Shown here: one piece after another, positions 34,169 through 45,218 of the stretch
How positions within the stretch are numbered: position 1 is the first letter of the stretch
How the letters are laid out: each line of letters begins with the position of its first letter
Origin: Amoebophrya sp. A120
Taxonomy: Eukaryota; Sar; Dinophyceae; Syndiniales; Amoebophryaceae
DNA length: 64,000 nt
Assembly (NCBI GenBank): GCA_905178155.1
Contig: CAJINV010000001.1
Location: 796,637-860,636, forward strand
Direction: 5' to 3'
Translations under genes and position numbers: made by a program
The notes under the pieces: model-generated
What the model saw: only the letters and a program-made list of their open reading frames with translations
The model's database searches: none
Told to the model about the DNA's origin: nothing

Positions 34169-37100
34169 TCACCCCAGCGCTTTGTCAGTCGCCGTTTCGC
34201 GTAAGACGAAGTTCAGGGCTTCCCGCCACGCCTCGCGTGCCAGGTCGTCCGCGAACAGGATGACCACGTTGGTTCCGCCGAGATTTAGGCGCAGCGTGCA
34301 CTTTTCCTCGGCCGCAAATTCCACTTCCGCCAATCCTTTATCAAATGCAAAAATGTCTGAGTCTGGAAGAGTGTACACTTGTCATGCAGGTTTTCCATGC
34401 CCATGAGGTCTGGAATGCGGGACCTAGCATGGCAGACTTTGGGAGGTCTTTGACTTTGTCATTTCTATCCTGCATGAGAAACTCCCTCCCAACCTGGTTG
34501 ATAGTGGACAGCTTTTGGTAATCAGAATCACGCAACACAAGTTTTTGCATGATCCAGACTCAGCATGACAAGTTCCAACCTTCCAGACCCAGACATATTT
34601 GCAGTTCATATCCTTCCAGCGGAAACGAGTCCACTTCCGCGAGCAGTATGGATGTGTCAGAGTTGAAATCGACAAAGCTGAAATAATTTGTCATGCTAAA
34701 CCGACCGAAACCACTACACAACCTGTAAGGGCACCGAACCGCACGTGGTTCGGCCACCAGGTCATGCATAAAATGCAGCCCACAAAGTGCCTGTCTTGCT
34801 GAGTCGGCAAGTGAGGCAGATTGTAAGCCTGCTGAGGAGTAGAAACTGAGCCGCTAAAGTAGCATGCCGGAAGGCGTCTTCCTTACGCAAACAGCATGAC
34901 AAACTGGATTTCGGTTCCACCCGAATTTGTCATGCACTGCTTCAAAATTGGGATTCCAACTGGCTTCCATTTTATGCATGACAAATTATTTGAACTTTGT
35001 CGATTTCAAACCTGACGCTTCCATAAGCAGTTCCGATGCCGTATTGCCGTCTTTGGGGGAAAGCCTATTTCGTCGCGGCGACTCCTCGTGGTCGTGCATG
35101 CGCGCGCGGTGCGACTTGATCTTGTGTGGGTACGTTCGTACCAGCCGCTCCCGCCGCTGTTTCACAAACTCGTCTTCGTCCTCGTCGTCCGACGTCTGCT
35201 GCAGCATATGCATTGGAAAAGTATCCCACTCGTATGAATTGCATGACAAATTTTATTGTCAAGAAGAAAATTGGAATTTGTAATGCTGAGTCAGGTAGGA
35301 GACTAGAACTAGATTTGTCCTGCATAGCCGCCATTCGTACGAGCACGATACTTTCTTTGTGATGCATACAGCAGCGTCCTTTGCAAATTGCTGCTCAGCA
35401 CGTCTTCCGGCTGCGCATCTTGCTCCTCCGCGGTTGGTACCTGGAACTTCTTCCAGTTGAAGCTGTACTCCTTCAGGACTGACTCCGTGAGGAGGAAAAA
35501 TGACTGCCGGTACGTATGGGACTCTCAAACGGTACACTCGCAACTGTTTCCATGAATTTGTCATGCGAAGCTACCTTATGCCGCCAGAGGATCAAGCTAC
35601 TCCGCATGACAAGTCTCCGAAGTGCTAAACAGAGTCGAAATCTGTGCCAAATCTGTGATGCGAAAGCAGCAAGCTTGCCCCCTTGACTGTTGCTGTTTTG
35701 GCATTGCAAATTCTATTCCTGTAAACACTTGAGAATGTAACGTTTGAGAACGCCATAGTACGCCCCCGGCTTCACTTCTCGCTCCGCGAACGAGAAACAC
35801 AGCACCGGTGCGCTCTCTTCGTCGAAAGATGAAGTTATCAAATGTAAAAGTGTCTGGGTCTGGAAACTTGTGATGCTGGGTGGCGTCTCATGATGAGGCT
35901 ACAGATGCTGGCTCAGCATGACAAGTTTCTGAGCTCCTAGGTGTTGCCTATTCTGCATGACAAACTGCGCTTCTGCATGACAGAAAAGTGCAGCTCTTGG
36001 GTAACGCGCATGACAGACTTCGGGGTCATGCTGGCAGAGCATGACAGACCTTCCATTCTTCCAGACCCAGACATTTTTACATTTCATAGAAGTGCCGGAG
36101 TTACTACTAGAAGCTGCTGCACCACCGTTATTTGCCGCCAGCGCCTTGGCGTGTACCTCCGCCATGAGCTGCGGGTGCTTCAACACCAGAGCCTGCCTTC
36201 GCGCCTCGGGGCCACTGAGCTGCTGGATTGCGTTCACGAACTCGGAGCGGTCGCCGGCGTTTTTGCAGATGCAGACCGTGCCGCTCCCCGGCTGCGTACG
36301 GGGCGCGGGCGTACTCGTTTTGTGCACTTCCTGCGACTTCACGACGGTGAAGGGGCGGTCGGCGAGCCGGGGCGCGAGGTCCCCCCGCCACCCGATCCCG
36401 AAGTACTGCTCCCCCGGCCCGGTCCAGATGCGCACCACGCTGTAGTAGGGCTTCTGCCAGATCACCGTCGTCACCCGCGGGGCCCGCAGCTCCCACGCGG
36501 GCGTCCACTCGGTGCCGAGGTTGGCCGTGTGGTAGGCGGGCAGACCTTCCGCGATGCGCAGGGCGTAAATCGCCACGTTGGTCAAGCACAGCAGCCCGAC
36601 GGACGTCCCCGTTTCTTCGAAGTACACCGGACACAGTGCGTAGATTCGCTCCTGCGGAAACATGTTGCGCTCCAGGAAGAGCCGGTAGACCCCCATGTTG
36701 ACCGACGTGAGGAGGTCCTTCAGGTACGTCGCCCGCACAGACTGGTTCGCAAACACCTCGGCGGAGACAAACGCCTCCAGAATGCTGTATTTCGCGTTCG
36801 GCGTGCGCGCAATGTGCTCCGACAAGACGCGGGTCGCCATGCGCCGGAGCAGGTTGTAGTCCTCGTGGTGGAGCACCCGGTGCAGTAAAACTTCGTGGTT
36901 GTGCTTCTTCTTCCCGTTCAGCAGCGACGCGAACACCGCGTGCACGGTGGACTGCAGGTCGTACAGCACCATGGACACCGCAACGCGGATCATCACGGGG
37001 GGCAGCACCCGCTCAATGCACTTTTCGATGAAGTTGTTCTGCACCATGGGGATCGTGGAGAACTTGATGTAGGGCACGTTCGTGGTGATTACCGCGACGG

Positions 37101-40100
37101 CGGAGGCTAACTCCGAGCACAGCGCCTGCTCGTTCTCAGACAGGAACTTGCTGCGGGTGGACCTTAGCAGGTGCAGCATATTCCCTCCGAGCCGCTTCAG
37201 GAAGTGGCACACCAGATCGAACAGGATCAGCTGGTCGTCCTCTTTGCTGTTTTCTCCCGGCAGCGCGACGGCCTTGAAGTTTTCGGTCTTCGCCTCGTTT
37301 ACCGCGGTCAAGACCCGAGCGATGATGCGAAGCAGCTTGGCACAGCAGTTGCAGGGAAGCACTGGGACAGAATCGAGAATCGCGAGCAGGCGTCGCATGG
37401 TGTCGAGGCTGCGAAGCTGCGCATACACGTTGAACCTGTGAGTGTTTTTGACAAACAATTTTTATCCGCTTCGGTCATATGTATCCGACTGTGGTCCTTC
37501 ATCTGTTGTCGTGCATGATCATCAATCAATTTGATTCATATTGAAACGTTGTTACCAGGCGATGGCGAGCTCATGTGAAAAACTTTTTCTCTTATCATGC
37601 CAGCACCCTGTTAAGTACCTGAGCTTGTCTGTAACAGGCACGACCGCCAACATGTAGAGACAGCGCAAAACCGCGGCGACGAGGTAGCTGCGGTTTACTT
37701 TCCACGTGTCGTCCTGGAAGAAATGCTCGTTGCAAACAAACTCCTCAGGGTGGAATACGAACATCGCACTGGCGTCTTCAATATGCAATGCAAACATGTA
37801 CGTCTAGGTCTGGCGAACAAATGCACGGTAGTTGTGATGCTGATTCTGGATACTATGGGAGAATAGACTCTGTCTTGCAAAACACTCTGTCTTGCATAGT
37901 CAACAAACTCGTCCGGCACACTACAACTAGGCATCCTGAAGAAGTTACAACGATAGAGCTTGTTCATGCTCTGTGTCGCGCAGATTACCAGACCATCTCG
38001 CAGATTCACGACACACTGCATGGCAAACCTCTGCTGCATTCATCCAGACCCAGCCATGCCATTGAATTCGATACTCGTCCGCCAAATGGTGGTCTTCAAT
38101 CGCCATCAACGCCGTCATGAGGCTTTTCCGCCCGGCGGACGCGGTCGCGCCCTCCTCTAAATTCTGTCCCAAATCGTCCGGGGTGTAGTACAGCTGCGTC
38201 GGTTCCTCGTTGGCGGACCGTAGTGCGTATCAAATACAAAAATGTCTGGGTCTGGAAGGATGCAAGGTTTGTCATGCACATTTTGCAATAGACAATAGAC
38301 ACCCATAATAGCTCTAAGAACCCTGTCATCTTCCACCAAGTGAAACATCAATGGTGAGGTGAACCCAGGGCCCCTGGAGGTGAGAAACGAGGGTGGCACC
38401 TATAGTCGACCATACCAACTGGTCAACCAGGAAATGAGGAAGTGGGTAAGGAACACAAATGTCCCGGGATAACAAAACTGAATATCCCGCACAACCTCTG
38501 CCAACCACTGCCCTCGAATTCACAAATGAAAAGGCAAAAAGCCAATCCAACTCCGGCTACTCTTCTCATGCACATTTTGCACGACTCCTGATGTCTGCGA
38601 TGCATGCCCTAGTATCACAGATCTTGTGAGGGCTTTCTGATGCCTACACTGCATGGGAAATGCCCTCTCGCCGTGACCCAAACCAGACCTCTTTTGCTGT
38701 TCATGCAATACAGATTTTTGGATAATGCAGACGCAACATCACAAGTTGCATTCTTCCAGACCCAGACCTTTTTGCATTTGATAATGCGATCGCCCGCGCG
38801 AGCTCCTCCTCCTGCGTTTTGCTGTAGGCGTAGACTTCCTGCTTGAACGTGCTCGCCTCGGACTCCAGCTGTCGGTAGTACTTCTCCCGCTCTGTCACGC
38901 CGGGGTCGGACAGGAGCTGCAACAACACGTCAATCCCCCCGGCGTCCACGAAGGCCTCCGCGGAAGCGGCGCGGTCGATCCACTCGTCGGCGTCCAGAAA
39001 GGGGAGATGCTGTCCCTCCTCCATCCCCCACATGCGCGCTTCCCTTCTCGCCAAGGTCACGTACGAGATGCCCGGCGTCTCGGGGTCGCTGATCGTGCGT
39101 AGCGCGTCGGACCGGCCCTCTAACACGTCCGCGATTCGCGCGACCACGCGGAAGCACTGCTTTTTTTGCGTATCGAGCTGGATGCCCTTCTGCCCGGATA
39201 CCGCGTTCAGGAGGAACTCCAAGCTGCGCCCGCACCACGTCTGCTCCAGACACACGTCTTGGCGCGGGCCTGCGTGGAAGGCCTCCTCGTTCTTCAGCAC
39301 GTGCAGGAACAGCGACTCCGCCTCCTTCGTGCGGAAGAACTTCCGCATCGAGGAAAATTGCGACGCCTCGACGAGAAAAGACAAGCAGTGGGAGGAGAGT
39401 TGCAACTTCTCGTCTTCTTCGTCTTCCGACCCAAAGGTATCCCGGACCGAGTTCCGGTAAAGGGTGTCAAACACTTCCGCCACGGCCAGCTCGGCCTGGT
39501 GGTCCCGAAACGCCTCGCCCACCACCGCATCGTCGGGCTCGCTGTTCTCGGGCGTGGCGCAGGTGATGATCCGCAGCATGGAAATCACCATGGAGAGCAC
39601 GTACTCCGTGCGCCCCACCCCGACCACCCGCGTGTCGCTCATCACCTTGATCAGTTTCCCAGTTTCGTCCAGATCCAGCTGGGAGAGCGGGACTTTGGAG
39701 ATGCACTTCATCACCGAGATGCGCAGCTCGTCACTAGGGACCTCGAGCAGGGACATCAATACTGTCTCGCGCTGCGCGCGATCGAAGCACTGCGCAATCA
39801 TCTCCGAGGTGCTATCCAAGTTCCCGTAGTCGTCCCGCGGCGAGGTGCAGAAAAACTCGACCAGTTGCACAATGGCGATGAACACCGAGTGCATCAGCTC
39901 ACTGGTGAGCGAGGCCATCACCGGGCCCTTGGTCAGCTTGCCGCCGTACGGGTCGGCGGAAGAGTCGCCGCCGGAACCGGAGGACGCTGTTGATGTCGGT
40001 TGTTTTTCAGCGAAGCTTTTTTTGTTTGGCTCAACAAGCATCAAGAAGAAGAACGCTGCTATTGTGCGGGCGGAACAAAAATTGACATGATATACATAGT

Positions 40101-42819
40101 ACCTGAAACCGAATAAGGTCAAAATCATCATCAGGAGCTGGCACCAGCAACCCATTATACCCATCGCTTCCAGCCGGTATTTTTCGATTCGCGCGTACAT
40201 TTGGTTGTACTTTTTTCCGCCGAGATACTGCAGCAAGGGCGTCACGTTCGACAGACTCTCCGCGACGTACCGAATGTAGTCCATGCGGACGGCGTTGTGG
40301 TACAGGATCAGTGTGAGCATGTTGCAGGCTTCCGTCAGCATGTAGGGATCCGCGATCTGGATGCGGATGATCTCGCACAACTCCTTCACCACGTGGTAAC
40401 TCGTGGCGCAGTCGATCAAAATCTTCACGTCTTTCCGCATCACGGTGGTCAAAAATTTCAAAATTTCCGCCGCCGTTTTGCAGTCCACCCCGGGCATGGT
40501 CGCAATGTCGCCGTCCGCGCCCTTGGAGTCCCGGTACCGGGCGATGAGCTTCACATGCAACGAAACGGACTTGAAGTACTGCAACGTTTCCCCGAGGCCG
40601 CGCGCCTTCTGCCCGCTGCCACCGCCGCCTGCGCCGCCCCCGTCATCGTGTAGTTCTTCGGCTTCCTCCAAGAGTTTTTTTCTCTCCTCCACGGTGAGGG
40701 GTATCCTGCCCCGCGTGCTGCGGAAAACCTTCACGAAATAGATATCATCGTCGGCCTCGTTGTCGATGCAGTTTCGCGCAAACCGCACCGTTCCCATCCA
40801 CATGCGGCGCTTGGTGAGGTCACCGAACAGGGATTTGTTGTCCAGAGCGGTCACCATTTGCTTGTGGAGGGCTTTGCCTGGGATAGTTGTAAGTGCTTGG
40901 TACGTAGTAATTGGTTTGTCAATCATGTATGCCCGGTTGAGAGGTAAAAAAATTGATCATAGATACATCCACCTTTCCCCGGCGCGGAACCGAAGGGCGA
41001 ATGAGCGTCAATTACTAGCGCGATAGAAATTGAAATTGTGCTAATCGCTACTTATTACTCTTTGTCATATCGATCATGTACTTAGAACAAAATCCAAAAC
41101 AGCAAACCGTGGGCCCGCAGGACGGTCTGTGCGTTCTCCCGGTACCGCGTGCAGGCGTCGAGCATTTCGATAATCGGCTCGTTCCCGGGGTCCTCGATAA
41201 ACCAGGCGCCGAGGTCGGTGACGAGCGGTGACAGTGATTTTTCCGCGACGATTGGAATGTCGTACGCAAGTTTGGCGATGGCCTCGTGAAGCATCGTCGA
41301 TTCCACGGTGATGTTCGGGATAATGATGTTCTCGATCGCCGCCGCGCAGTCGTCGTGCATCGTGCTATCAGACTTCATGCAGTTTGCCAGCGCCTCCACG
41401 CACTTCTTCCCAAATCTCCTGGTCGTCACCAGACTACAGCGGGCGAGTATCTGGATCACGTGAGACCGGATCGTGTCGTGCCTTTCTAGCAAGAGGTTTG
41501 CGAGCTGGAGAAACGTTTCAATAGACTCCGGCACTTGCGCGATTTCGCTGAAAAACGACTTCCCGCCGTACGCTTCCAAGTCGTCTGTCAGTGCGACGCA
41601 CTGCAGCAACGCCTGGTCCGCGCACCGCTGCGCCTTGTCGGCGTGCTGGACGATTTCCCGGAACAAATTGATCAAAGACATCAAGCAGGGGAACTCGAGC
41701 AGTAAGGAGTCGCCCTTCTTCGCTGCCTCCTCCTGGCGCTGCTTCTTTACGCGGTCGTCGTAAATTTCGTCGAACCGGTCCATCGAGAGCAAAGGCGTGC
41801 TGTTAATCTCCTGCCTCGTTTCCGGGGAGATTTTGACATCATCCAACGCGGCGAGTTGGCCTATGGCGTTCTCAACCGTTGCATTCTCAACTGTTACATG
41901 GATTTGTCATGCATACCCGACTGCACCACATCAAAAACCTTTGCACCGTCGCCGCAAGCAGAACATGGATTTGTCATGCAAGAATAGCACGGGTGCGACG
42001 GAGAACAGAACCTTGTTGCGCGTCTTGCATTACAGATTCGGCGCGAGTTCTACTAGTGCTATTTAGCGCGTCGAGAATTTGTCATGCGAAGTAGCTTGAT
42101 CGTGGCGATGTTGAAAGTGGTTTTGCATGACAAATCGTGTAGCAGTATGAGAATGTAACGCTTGAGAACCCCATATGGCCGAGGGCTTTGAGCATGTACA
42201 CCTGGTACTCGGGGAACACGGTGCAGAAGGGGTTCTCCTTGATTTTCAGCGTCACCAGGTTCGGCAGGCGACGGAGGGACAGGATTCCCGCTTGCAACAG
42301 GGTGGGGTTCAGCTGGATCTGGTTGGACGACAAGTCCAATCTTTTCAGCCTTTTACACTGCGCCGAGATCGTGTCGAACTTGCCGTCAATGCGGTTGTGC
42401 GCCAGAATCAGCACCTCCAGGTTCGGCACCCCCATCAGGCTCGGGAGGGAGACCAACTCGTTGTACGCCAGGTTGAGCTCTTTCAGCGTGGACAGCTGCA
42501 GATTGACCTGGATCAGGCAGTTGTGGCGGGCCTTGAGGATCAGCAGGTTCTGGAAGCCGTTCTGCTCGCTGACGCAGTCGATCTCCGAGAGATTGTTGTA
42601 ACTAAAGTCCGCGAGCACGAAGGCGAACTTTTTCAAGTCCTTGTTCAGCAGTCCCCCGCCGTGCCCCGCACGCAGCGACTCCAGGTTGTATTTCTTGGAG
42701 GAAAAATCGATGTTGCGGGCCCGTCCGCTCCGCCAGTCCATCCCAAACTCCTCTTCGAAAACAAGCTCATCGAGCACCGTGATCGCCTCCCCGCGGGCGC
42801 GTTTCGTTTGCCCCACCAT
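34169..42819 (-). CDS. Giant LRR / helical-repeat / PH-like protein, about 11 exons
   Basis: About 1,970 residues. Exons: 42176-42819, about 41085-41861, about 38785-40926, about 38074-38227, about 37559-37781, 36089-37440, 35758-35835, 35369-35515, 35026-35206, 34611-34646, 34169-34338. Exon 1 has leucine-rich repeats (LKELNLAYNELVSLPSLMGV, NLEVLILAHNRI, RLKRLDLSSNQI). Exons 2-6 are long alpha-helical stretches with an armadillo/HEAT look (VIQILARCSLVTTRRFGKKC). After them come segments with the feel of PH-like domains (TSVGLLCLTNVAIYALR, then SAPVLCFSFAEREVKPGAYR), an acidic-basic linker and a C-terminal strand-helix (EKCTLRLNLGGTNVVILFAD, AREAWREALNFVL). This suggests a cytoplasmic scaffold, possibly membrane- or cytoskeleton-linked. 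Intron 2/3 has no clear GT/AG; a TACATGAT-GA repeat is present at both ends. An in-frame 87-nt stretch near 40020-40105 may be a further short GT/AG intron. Confidence 0.68.
34339..34610. mobile_element. Introner, family A
   Basis: 272 bp. TATCAAATGCAAAAATGTCT on the left, the near complement ending GCAGTTCATA on the right, TCCTT at both borders. Excision joins P-L-E-G-L-A-E in frame. Confidence 0.92.
34647..35025. mobile_element. Introner, family E
   Basis: 379 bp. TATGGATGTGTCAGAG then TTGAAATCGACAAAG on the left, CTTTGTCGATTTCAAA and CTTCCATA on the right, AGCAG at both borders. Excision joins S-E-L-L-A-E-V. Only 36 bp separate it from the family A element at 34339-34610. Confidence 0.9.
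35207..35368. mobile_element. Introner, family F
   Basis: 162 bp. TATGCATTGGAAAAGTATC on the left, GATACTTTCTTTGTGATGCA plus TA on the right, CAGCA at both borders. Excision joins R-T-L-L-Q-Q-T in frame. Confidence 0.9.
35516..35757. mobile_element. Introner, family G
   Basis: 242 bp. TATGGGACTCTCAAACGG on the left, AACGTTTGAGAACGCCATA on the right, GTACG at both borders. Excision joins P-G-A-Y-R-Q-S in frame. Confidence 0.9.
35836..36088. mobile_element. Introner, family A, diverged centre
   Basis: 253 bp. TATCAAATGTAAAAGTGTCT on the left, AGACATTTTTACATTTCATA on the right, GAAGT at both borders. The centre differs from other family A copies and contains several GCATGACA repeats. Confidence 0.9.
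37782..38073. mobile_element. Introner, family A, degraded ends
   Basis: About 292 bp. TATGCAATGCAAACATG with GTCTAGGTCTGG on the left, CCAGACCCAGCCATGCC and TTCGATA on the right. The repeat is imperfect and the duplication is short and unclear, which suggests an older copy. The flanking exons can be joined in frame. Confidence 0.72.
38228..38784. mobile_element. Introner, family A, enlarged by a nested insertion
   Basis: 557 bp. TATCAAATACAAAAATGTCT on the left, AGACCTTTTTGCATTTGATA on the right, TGCG at both borders. Without the nested 278-bp insert it would have the normal 260-280 bp size. Excision joins A-R-A-I-A-L-R-S in frame. Confidence 0.88.
38288..38565. mobile_element. 278-bp insertion nested in an introner
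   Basis: The introner sequence TCATGCACATTTTGCA is present at 38272-38287 and again at 38566-38581, so 38288-38565 interrupts it with a 16-bp duplication. The inserted sequence is GC-balanced, has no visible terminal inverted repeat and no open frame, and resembles nothing else in the window. Confidence 0.8.
41862..42175. mobile_element. Introner, family G
   Basis: 314 bp. TATGGCGTTCTCAACCG on the left, GCTTGAGAACCCCATA on the right, TGGCC at both borders. Several GCATGACAAA/TTTGTCATGC motifs lie inside. Excision joins A-L-G-Q-L-A-A in frame. Confidence 0.9.
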
Positions 42820-43119
42820 GGTGAGGGGTTTTTGGAGGTGCAGGAGTAGTTATTGGTCAGAAACTAGGAGGAGCAGAGCCCGACGTGCGGAGGTCCTTAC
42901 TCCACCGGCGAGTGGTAACTAACACAGGGCACTCGCACTATCGTGAGCGGGACGCGGTTTTCGTGCGTGGTAGTAGCCGCCTTGGACCGCAGTCCGTCGT
43001 TCACGACAAAGTCGCCCCGCCACACTGCGCGCGGACTGGGTTGAACTCCACCCGGTGCATGCGCAGGGTCCCGCGAAGCTCCGATGAAGCGCGGAACCGC
43101 AACATCTGAGCTTTCTCTG

Positions 43120-43569
43120 CTACGACCGCACGGGAACGGTCATGTTTCTGTGCCGCTGTTCGGAATGCGGTAGGTGCTCCTCGAAAAAATGAGAGAGAAA
43201 GGAACTTCTATCTAAGAGTACTTCAAAACAACCGGCACTCACGGTCACGGCATCACTTGCGCTCATGAATTCACTGTGAAGAAGTGCGCTCAAAAGTCTG
43301 CTTCTCTCCTCACTATCCGCGCGCATCCTCTGACGGACAGCCACGAAACCAAACATGATCTCAGCAAAGACGTTGCGCATGGCAAGAAGCTGAGGCTGTG
43401 CTTTTGTTTCTGTCAGCGTGTGATGGTCTGCGGTAATGGAAGGGGCAAAGGTTATTTTCACAGAGAATGTCTGAGTCTGAGTCAGAGATAATGTTAATGA
43501 AACTGTGGGTGTGCCATCTGCTTTGATTGTCAGTTGTAGCTTGATTAATAAATTGCTTTGTCTCGCCAT
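43120..43569 (-). CDS. Hypothetical protein, 149 residues
   Basis: A single open frame with ATG at 43569. The first half is Thr/Ser/Leu-rich and alternates polar and apolar residues (TVSLTLSLTQTQTFSVKITF), suggesting beta strands; the second half is helical (RNVFAEIMFGFVAVRQRMRA). No family recognised. Read-through of neighbouring introns is possible, so the true exon limits are uncertain. Confidence 0.38.
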   Translation of the reverse strand: MARQSNLLIKLQLTIKADGTPTVSLTLSLTQTQTFSVKITFAPSITADHHTLTETKAQPQLLAMRNVFAEIMFGFVAVRQRMRADSEERSRLLSALLHSEFMSASDAVTVSAGCFEVLLDRSSFLSHFFEEHLPHSEQRHRNMTVPVRS

Positions 43570-43611
43570 CTACTCGTTCTTCATGGCATTGCTGTATTGA
43601 TTTCCGTGGCC

Positions 43612-44034
43612 TTAGTCAGACCCGCAGCCGGCGTCATAGTCGCCCTCCTCGTTGTAATCATCATAGTGACAGTTGTCGTCGTTCTCGTAGTCGCCCCACT
43701 GCTCGTCGTGGCAACCCCCATGTCCACCGTCTCCATGATCGCCACGCCCGCCCTCATGGTAGTAGTAGACCTCAGTTGTACCACAGTTGCTCCCGCCAAT
43801 GCACCCTGCATCGGCATGGTAGCGGCCGTCGTTCGCGGCGCTTTCGTATTGCTCCACATACCCGCGCCCGCCTTCATCACTGTGCGAATCCTCCTCGATA
43901 TTAAGTTGCTGGAGCAGCTCTACGAGCTGGTCATTATCAACTGCTCGGCCTTTTTCGTCCTTCTTCCAAAGGACCTTCCCCTTTCCGGTGTGCGCACGGG
44001 GATTATTCAGAACTTCGAGAACCTGCACTTTCAT
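43612..44034 (-). CDS. Gly/Asp/His/Tyr-rich acidic protein, about 140 residues
   Basis: ATG at 44034 (MKVQVLEVLNNPRAHTGKGK). Residues 1-60 look like a small folded domain; the remainder is a low-complexity tail of Gly, His, Asp, Glu and Tyr with scattered Cys (GDHGDGGHGGCHDEQWGDY). Such tails can bind divalent metals, but that is inference. The opposite strand also has a long open frame, which is its shadow. It may be spliced to an upstream exon. Confidence 0.5.
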   Translation of the reverse strand: MKVQVLEVLNNPRAHTGKGKVLWKKDEKGRAVDNDQLVELLQQLNIEEDSHSDEGGRGYVEQYESAANDGRYHADAGCIGGSNCGTTEVYYYHEGGRGDHGDGGHGGCHDEQWGDYENDDNCHYDDYNEEGDYDAGCGSD

Positions 44035-44211
44035 GAATCGTACCAATCTCCATTGGGTCCTCTTTCATGTTCAATTGAATCTACAACTGCGGTTTCAAGA
44101 ATAGCTACGTCCTCGGAGCGAGCGCGCTCGACAATACAGTCACAACATTCACATTGGTTTTTGGCTCGTTTTATGTTTATCGCTCCAGAACAAGGTCATT
44201 GAAGCAGACAA

Positions 44212-44466
44212 TCAAGACTCTACCTCATCATCTGTCAGCCCCTTTCGGATACAATCTTTATTGTGATGCGTGTCCTTGTGCCACCTCGGGTGATCCAGAC
44301 TACTTTTGATGGTATTCGTTCCATCGCGGCATTCCCAATGCTCAACTTGCTCGCCATGTTCATTAGTCGCGACACTGTGAGCGCCACTCCCGTTGCCCTT
44401 TTTGGCAATCCATCCGCGACGAGACGCTTCTTCGCGAAACTTTTCACCGGTCATGCAATACGACAT
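44212..44466 (-). CDS. Small hypothetical protein, 84 residues
   Basis: ATG at 44466, MSYCMTGEKFREEASRRGWI, ending DDEVES. It is rich in His, Asp, Lys and Trp (RWHKDTHHNKD). Codon use resembles its neighbours. No family is recognised. It may be the N-terminal exon of the acidic protein downstream, but no splice signal joins them convincingly. Confidence 0.45.
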   Translation of the reverse strand: MSYCMTGEKFREEASRRGWIAKKGNGSGAHSVATNEHGEQVEHWECRDGTNTIKSSLDHPRWHKDTHHNKDCIRKGLTDDEVES

Positions 44467-45218
44467 CTTCGTGACAGCGTTTCCTCTTTTTGGTTCTCAG
44501 TGTCAAGGCGAAGAAAATGGATGAGAAACAAAAGCAGAAAGGAAAAATCAGTCGACGTTGGGAGGATGACGAATACTGCAGAAACTAATGTTCTTGAAGC
44601 AAATAGCTTTAGATTGATTGAGAATCTGAATTAGGTGCCTTCTCAATTGATTTTAACTTTGCTTGTTCTTGGTCTTCCGTGTAGTAGTACTAGTAAGATG
44701 AAGGTCACAACCGCAGTACTAGTGCAGGTTGACGGGTGCCTGCACGTGATCCAAGGATCTTCAAAAGGGACCACACAGGTCGATGGACCACTGTAAGAGC
44801 CAGAACTACGAAGCAGGAGATTCTAGTATTTTTCATACTGTACATGAAACACACGCTGCGGATGTTGGGATGGAAACCATCTCCGAGAACGTGCCAATCT
44901 CTATGAGCCAGCACCTCCTTTTTTTTCTTTTGTCGCACTGCCTTGCATAGGCACCTGCGATCTTGCTTATTGAGCCGATCTGTAAACAAGTATTCCACTT
45001 CAGCGTTCGCGCTTTCACTTCCTCGCTCATCTTTGCGAGGTGAGCTGCTTTGTTCTCTGTATCAAGATAGATTCTTAGGTGTAAACAAGGTCCAGGTCTT
45101 AGATAAAAGTCTAGTACTTAGGGTTACTTAGGTTTAATTTCGCACGATGGTATTCTTCAACGCCATAGATATGCTAAGTAAGCCGGCTTTTCCCGCAAGA
45201 ATCCAGCCTTAGCACCAG
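44467..45218. other. Intergenic
   Basis: No gene or repeat supported. Contains the 3' flank of the LRR gene ending at 45219. Confidence 0.5.

Noticed and set aside
43558-44202. Long plus-strand open frame rich in Val, Ile and Leu
   Set aside because: It is the antisense shadow of the Gly/Asp/His-rich minus-strand gene; runs of Val/Ile codons mirror Asp/Tyr/Asn codons on the other strand.
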